From Dunaliella salina (lineage: Eukaryota > Chlorophyta > Chlorophyceae > Chlamydomonadales > Dunaliellaceae), in contig MU069796.1 of NCBI GenBank assembly GCA_002284615.2, forward strand, positions 7,598-34,692: a stretch of 27,095 bases of DNA, read 5' to 3'. Under the pieces are notes generated by a model that worked only from the letters and a program-made list of their open reading frames with translations, had not been told where the DNA came from and made no database searches. This document shows positions 9,572-27,095 of the stretch, piece after piece; within the stretch, counting starts at the first letter, position 1; each line of letters begins with the position of its first letter. Made by a program: the position numbers and the translations under genes.

Positions 9572-12500
9572 CTCGATGGTGATCAAGCTAATTAGGCCTG
9601 CACAAGCGCCAAAATGGAAAGAATAGCACATTGAAGAAGGGAGTGCACATGACAGCAGTTTTCATGCACTTCATGCATACCGGGTACCATCTACTGCAAG
9701 CCCCTCCTCTTTGTGAGCTCAATGAATGAAGCAGCCTACGGTGTGCTCACAAAAGCGAAATGTGCTCCAGAGAGAGCGAGGAGTGTTCATGGCTATGGAT
9801 GTTACACAGGTTTACACAAGAGGAGCCAGTAGTCAGACATAACAAGGAACCAGACAACCAGAACCTCGTTATCATGTCTGGCATTTGAGAGCAAGCCAGG
9901 ACTTACAGTGAGTGAATACTGTGAATACTGGTTTTCTTGGCTTCTGATGTGTTCAGCTCAACTCTCAGAATTGGTTGCCTGTACAATGAGCAGCCTAAAC
10001 GCGCTGCCATGCCCTCCTAAAGCATAAATTACTCGGTCAGCTGGTCCAAATTTCCAATCCACATTTCAATGAGCCTTCACTAATACAATCACAATAAAAA
10101 TTCCGGCTGACTGCTTGTTCCCTGTTGCAAAAATGATCCTTTCAAAAAACAATCCAAGAATTAGTTCCCAGTATCCTTCCTGAAATACAGGGGGTAAACA
10201 GGGGGGATCGAGAGAACACAGCACTAGCCACAGCCACCCCAACAGCCTTCCTAGGTCCGTGAACCTCGCTAGCTAGTCCAGATCAGAGGCATATCCATCT
10301 TGTGGAGGTCAAATGCCGTTTAGGCACCAATCCAGACAGCAACACCATGACCTGCATGGCCATCTTCGAAAGGCCTGAGCTTGAGCTGTGCTACATACCT
10401 TTTTGCAAGGTGGAGGCAGGGTCATCTACAAACGTCACATTTTGAAGCCTATTAAGGAGCTTGGTCCTGACACTACAAAGCCACCGAGCGTGCTCTGCAG
10501 CTTCATGCTCGTTCTGTCCAGTGTGCTCACAATTTTGCTAGCACCGCACGAGCTTTGGAAAAGATGTTTTTCGACTCCCATCAGAGAGGTCAGACGCAGG
10601 GTACTGCCAGGAACACACCTGACCCTCAATGACATTCCTTTTTCATCGTTCTTTGGTGGGGATACATGGAGCCTCAGCCCCACAAACACCCTCCTTTCCT
10701 TAGCAGGTGTTGGGAGTGTTTTGAGTGCCTATACAGTCTTCCTTTTCCTTTACGTTGAAAATGGACTGTGTGCCTCCACTTGGAAAAAGGTCGCCTTGCC
10801 TGAGCAATGGCCCGCCCCACAGGCATTGACCCACATTGTCATGTTGCTGTACTCTTGCACCCAACTACAAATTGGTTTTGCCGGGCACTCGATCCTGCAT
10901 CCAAAACAAATCTGCATACCCACACATAGTTCCCCAGGATCCGCAATACGAAGCTAAAAGCGCCAACTAGCTCCCAGGGAACTCCTCGAACACAAGCATC
11001 ATCCTCACACAGCAAGACCTGCGAGGAGCTTGAGCTAGAGGTGGCTCTCCTGCTGTTAGTGGCCAACATTTCTGGTTCATGATGACAAAAACCCACACCC
11101 TTGTTGCAGCTCACTGTCTACCCTGAGTCCCCAGCTTGAGACCATGGGGTTTTCAACCAACATTTCTGGTTAAGGATGACCAAAACCCACACCCTTGTTG
11201 CGGCTCACTGTCTACCCTGAGTCCCCAGCTTGAGATCGGGGGTTTTTCAAGGAGGGAAAAGACTCTGATGCCAACAATTAAACCCCGCAAGTCCTTGTGA
11301 CGCAGCAATGTGACGCGCTCTACTTACCTTGCGGCCCTGACTACTGAAAAAAGAGCTGCAGCAACATCATGGGCATTTTCCTGGTTGTTTGGCTGGTTGA
11401 CGGCGAAAGAACACATGCTGGCCACACGAAGGGCTCCTCTAGTCAATACTCACCTGCCATGGCCAGGCGCCCTTGCATCCCTCCAGCTCTAGCCATTGCT
11501 CCACATGGCCAGGCGGCCATGCACCCACTCAACCTCCAGCCAACTCTCACCCAACATGGCTAGATACCCTTGCATCCGCTCCAGCCCTAGCCAACACTCA
11601 CCCATGGCTCATCCTGCCAGCTCTCACCCAACATGGCCAGGCGCCCTTGCACCTGCTTTAGCTCCAGCCAACTCTTACCCTGCATGGCCAGATGCCCTTG
11701 CCCCTGCTCCAGCTCTAGCCAAAACTCAATCATGGCTTCTGTAGCCAAACTACCTGGCTGAAGGTTAAGTTCCCTAATGTAATGAAATGTAATGTAGCCA
11801 ATACTCACCCAACATGGCCAGGCGCCCATGCAACAGCTCCCGCTTCTCGGTGAACAGGTCCTCTGGGAGGGCATAGGTGTCGTACCTGCAGCAGTCCAGC
11901 AAGGAACACACTTCAGATCATTTTGGTGGCTCTTGAGCAGGGCTCCTTTTTGAGCCAGGCCTTGGGGAGACAGTTGCTGTAAATTTGGAATTGGCCATCA
12001 AGCTCATCAGGGTGCATGCTGTGTTGTCATGCGCGGCGCAAACATGAGTACAGTTCAACAGCAGCAGGAGCAGGTCGGCCTGATGATGAAGCATTGCCTA
12101 AGCACCAGCAGGTACACACAAAGATGTGCACAGGAGATGCATGTTGAGCCAGAGACACAGGTGGTGTGCCCAGTGATGCTCTTCAGGGCCCTTCAAAAAC
12201 AACACCAAGTTGTAAAATCCAGCTGCCAAAAACACAGCGCGCTGCATGATAACAACTTATCAGCCTTCCCACGCTCGCTCTCCTCCCTTGCCAACATTTC
12301 TAACTTGCAGCCCCGATAGATGTCAGTGCGGTTGCGATCCAGATGGAAGTTTATGCAGTTACAATCTAGGCCCAGGTCAATGTGGCTACAATCCAGGAGG
12401 TCAACGTCGTCATGATCCAAGCCTCATGCACATCAAGGGCTTGTAAGCATGAGTGCAAGATGACCAAGCCCACTCACAAGCTGCGCAGGTAATTGCCCTC

Positions 12501-12913
12501 AGTGCCCTTGGCGACAGGAACGATGGTGGCCACAGTCAGCAGCGCAATGGTCACGAGCACTGACTGGGGGTGGTCCGCAAACTGTTCGAGGAAGGAGTAG
12601 CCGCCAAAGATCTCACCAAGCGCAGCAGTCAGGAAGCCTGTGTGCATATTTGTGTGCTCAAGTAAATGTGCATGTGTGCATATGTGTGTGTGTGTGTGTG
12701 NNNNNNNNNNNNNNNNNNNNNNNNNNNNNNNNNNNNNNNNNNNNNNNNNNNNNNNNNNNNNNNNNNNNNNNNNNNNNNNNNNNNNNNNNNNNNNNNNNNN
12801 NNNNNNNNNNNNNNNNNNNNNNNNNNNNNNNNNNNNNNNNNNNNNNNNNNNNNNNNNNNNNNNNNNNNNNNNNNNNNNNNNNNNNNNNNNNNNNNNNNNN
12901 NNNNNNNNNNTGT

Positions 12914-12962
<49 letters not shown>

Positions 12963-14271
12963 AAAGCATTTGATACATTTAGACTCGGTAGAACAATCAC
13001 AGCACAGATCTCACTTGGATGGATGTCTAATCTTGTTGAGCACAACTTGAACCCTCTGGACACAAGCTCTCAGACGAAGCATAGGAGGCAAAAAAGCGGC
13101 GTGCGATGCTGCCTAACCCCTGTGGCTATCCCTGCACACACCAATCATGGCTGCTCGGCCATTGATGGTCTCAGGGATCTTGTTCCAGCCAGCACTCTGC
13201 GGAGGGCACCAGCAAAGCAGGGGAGCGTTCAGTGCAGGTTTGCAGGCATGGAAGCTCTGCAAGGAAGATGCAGAGCCGACAATGATTGCATGTACATCTA
13301 ATGCTCAACTTGCATGCTCATCTCATAGTTGTTTTGCACACGCAGTCCTATGATTGTGCGCATGCAACTGGTAGCCAGCAACCTGTGGATAACATTCTCA
13401 CCTTGCTGCCAACTGGCCCCTCAAAGAACTCCTTGCCATATTGTTGGTACAAGTCACTGCATGCGATAGGTCATGGCTCTGTTGTGGGCATGCATAGGAT
13501 CAGGCTTGCATGCAGCCAATAGGTTCACTAAATGAGTTAGGGATGCAAGTGGGATGATTGCTGAATGAAGGCTGCAGCTGGGATTGCTGCAATGGATGAT
13601 GTTGCCTGCAGCAAGGGCTGCTGAGAACATGCCTCCAAGTCAGGCATGCAAGCCTGCTTGCTTTGGTGGTACAGTGGAAGGAAGAGGGGAAAGTCAGTCA
13701 CGAACCTGGAGGTTACTTTGTCGGTCAGGTCCGATGGCTTCACATCTTCGCTCTCCAGGAATGCGATGATTGGCTTTGCCCTTCGCATCGTGGGATGGCA
13801 TCATCATCATGGGGGAAAGCGATCGAATTGCAGTGAGCGTCAACGACGAGAGGACTCAGGCAGCCAATCATCCAGCGTGTGCACCCACACTCACCATTCG
13901 AATCCTTCTGGTGCAGACACAGACGAGGCAGGTGAGGCGGGGGGTTTCTCATCAGATTTCTCTTCAGCGGGTGGTGGGGGGCTGGTGGTGGGTTCAGCCT
14001 CTTGCGGCTTGGCCTCCTGAGGCTTGGAGTCGCCCGCTTGGGCCTGCGTCGCGAGAGCATCAAGATGGGAAGATGGCTCAGGAGCTCACGGAAGCAGGAC
14101 AGCTCAGGCTTCCTGCCCAAATTCGCATCCGGAACAAAAACAATGTGGCAGGCACAACATCTGAACCACTACCTTGCACACAGGGCTCCTCTTGGGCAGG
14201 GATGGGCGGGCCAACATGCCGGGCTTGGCCACCATGCCCTGCATCAAATTGAGCTTGTTTAGGAGGGCCAT
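9545..14271 (-). CDS. Early light-induced protein (ELIP/Cbr family), chloroplastic, 240 aa
   Basis: ELIPs are three-helix thylakoid proteins of the LHC superfamily that bind chlorophyll and carotenoid and protect against light stress. Exons on the minus strand: 14271-14173, 14043-13895, 13780-13706, 13456-13402, 13196-13142, 12637-12478, 11885-11809, 9597-9545. Phase is consistent at all seven junctions. Residues 1-33 are a transit peptide (MALLNKLNLMQGM...) with likely cleavage near VCK/AQA. Residues 34-82 form an unusual Pro/Glu/Ser-rich linker. Helix I starts at ETINGRAAMIG (135-145), helix II is about 170-187 (SVLVTIALLTVATIVPVA), helix III starts at EKRELLHGRLAMLG (211-224) and ends ELFKGTALL. 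Both ExxN/HGRxAM chlorophyll motifs are intact. Weak points are the donor after exon 3 (GTTCGT) and the AAG acceptor of exon 3. Intron 5 holds a 210-base assembly gap. Light regulation is expected from the family, not shown here. Confidence 0.88.
11065..11250. repeat. 94-bp tandem duplication inside ELIP intron 7
   Basis: Two copies starting AACATTTCTGGTT at 11065 and 11159 share ACCCACACCCTTGTTGC and CTCACTGTCTACCCTGAGTC with few differences. No coding content was recognised. Confidence 0.8.
11445..11885 (-). repeat. Copies of the ELIP exon 7 / donor junction inside intron 7
   Basis: The true exon 7 end reads GGGCGCCTGGCCATGTTGG then GTGAGT on the minus strand (donor G at 11808). Downstream in the intron are degenerate copies of this junction with donor-like ends: donor G at 11678 (GTAAGA), 11627 (GTGAGA), 11601 (GTGAGT), 11550 (GTGAGA) and 11453 (GTGAGT), plus a copy near 11493-11520 that has lost the GT. 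Several retain exon-like sequence such as GGGCGCCTGGCCATG and are separated by GTTGGCTGGAGC-type intron sequence. Confidence 0.8.
12680..12958. repeat. (GT)n microsatellite interrupted by a 210-N assembly gap
   Basis: GT dinucleotides flank the N run on both sides (12680-12700 and 12911-12958). For the minus-strand ELIP gene this is a (CA)n tract about 45 nt upstream of the exon 6 acceptor at 12638. The array probably explains the gap, and its real length is unknown. Confidence 0.9.
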
Positions 14272-14479
14272 TGTTCTCAATCAGAACCTGCTGTACAATA
14301 CGAATAATTTTAACGCTATTCCACAGTATAAGCTGATAGAAGTTGAAAGTTGCAAGGCAGCAGATCTGTCATGCAAGCACACACAAAAAATTGAAACACT
14401 GCAAGCAGTTATGGAAAAGAAATGCTGTTAAAACCATCCCAATCAATTCAGGCATGCTCCTTCCCTTTAAAAGTCTGAA
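14272..14479. promoter_or_regulatory. Shared promoter region of the ELIP and OPR-like genes
   Basis: Only 208 bp lie between the ELIP start (14271, minus) and the OPR-like start (14480, plus). On the minus strand TTATAC at 14331-14326 is TATA-like and about 55 nt from the ELIP start, the same spacing as in the small divergent pair at 2906-3123. No comparably placed TATA box is evident for the plus gene; CTTTAAAAG at 14465-14473 is too close to the ATG to serve it. Confidence 0.5.
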
Positions 14480-26911
<12,432 letters not shown>

Positions 26912-27050
26912 GTATGCTCACAAACAACAAGCCTGTTTTGAGACGTCTTTATATCCCATGGCCATCTCGGTGCATGAACGTCCGCACCTTTCTCGCTTGC
27001 ACTCTATGTTGGTACATGTGTGTTGACACATGCTCACACTGCGGGCAGCA

Positions 27051-27051
<1 letters not shown>

Positions 27052-27095
<44 letters not shown>
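27052..27095 (+). repeat. (GT)n microsatellite at the window edge
   Basis: A perfect GT array starts about 140 nt inside intron 5 of the OPR-like gene and runs off the window. Confidence 0.95.

Noticed and set aside
10388..10957. 189-codon plus-strand ORF
   Set aside because: Lies antisense in ELIP intron 7, with no recognisable motif or splice context; the length alone is weak evidence.
10969..11029. Minus-strand acceptor followed by GLAV-like and MMLVFEEFPGS-like reading as the last ELIP exon
   Set aside because: The two parts are in different frames, so it stops after four codons. The exon at 9597-9545 fits phase, ends in ELFKGTALL and matches the family C-terminus.
11338..11417. 80-nt open minus-strand segment between AG and GTAAGT as an ELIP exon
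   Set aside because: Phase is compatible, but the peptide breaks helix III and has no family resemblance.

Overview
The window is nuclear DNA of a photosynthetic eukaryote, most probably a chlamydomonadalean green alga; a Dunaliella-like alga is my best guess, by inference only. The reasons are spliced genes with GT-AG introns, an early-light-induced (ELIP/Cbr-type) chlorophyll-binding protein gene, a very Gln/Ser-rich gene with motifs like the octotricopeptide-repeat (OPR) organelle RNA-binding proteins of green algae, CAG-repeat coding DNA, and long introns full of (GT)n and minisatellites. There are no bacterial-style operons, and I saw no tRNA, rRNA or CRISPR array. A 210-base run of N (12701-12910) and single N at 6666, 6829 and 7073 mark assembly gaps or uncertain bases.

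Layout. 1-2131: no recognised gene, three fold-back structures. 2132-3693: a head-to-head pair of small predicted genes (minus 2132-2905; plus 3124-3693), each with a hydrophobic N-terminal leader, sharing a 218-bp intergenic region. 4984-6775: about three tandem ~0.6-kb units with GC-rich hairpins. 7795-8625: remnant of a DIRS-like retroelement. 9545-14271 (minus): a complete eight-exon ELIP-type gene, 240 aa, with an N-terminal plastid transit peptide. 14480 to beyond the right edge (plus): a large gene with five exons in view (1213 codons so far), starting 208 bp from the ELIP start in head-to-head orientation and also with an organelle-type leader. Both reconstructions rest on GT-AG sites, consistent codon phase across every junction, and family motifs.

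The most interesting signal is how the long introns are built. In four long introns of the two larger genes, on opposite strands, the DNA just inside the intron is a tandem array of degenerate copies of that intron's own exon-intron junction: the exon's last ~15-45 bases, the 5' splice site and some intron. In three of them the far end also carries copies of the 3' splice site plus the start of the next exon. The 2.2-kb intron 3 of the large gene is mostly such material: 20 extra donor-type copies, then about 8 acceptor-type copies. I know of no description of this as a general architecture; it suggests introns growing by tandem duplication of their own splice junctions, leaving dozens of decoy splice sites. 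Microsatellites sit inside or beside these arrays.
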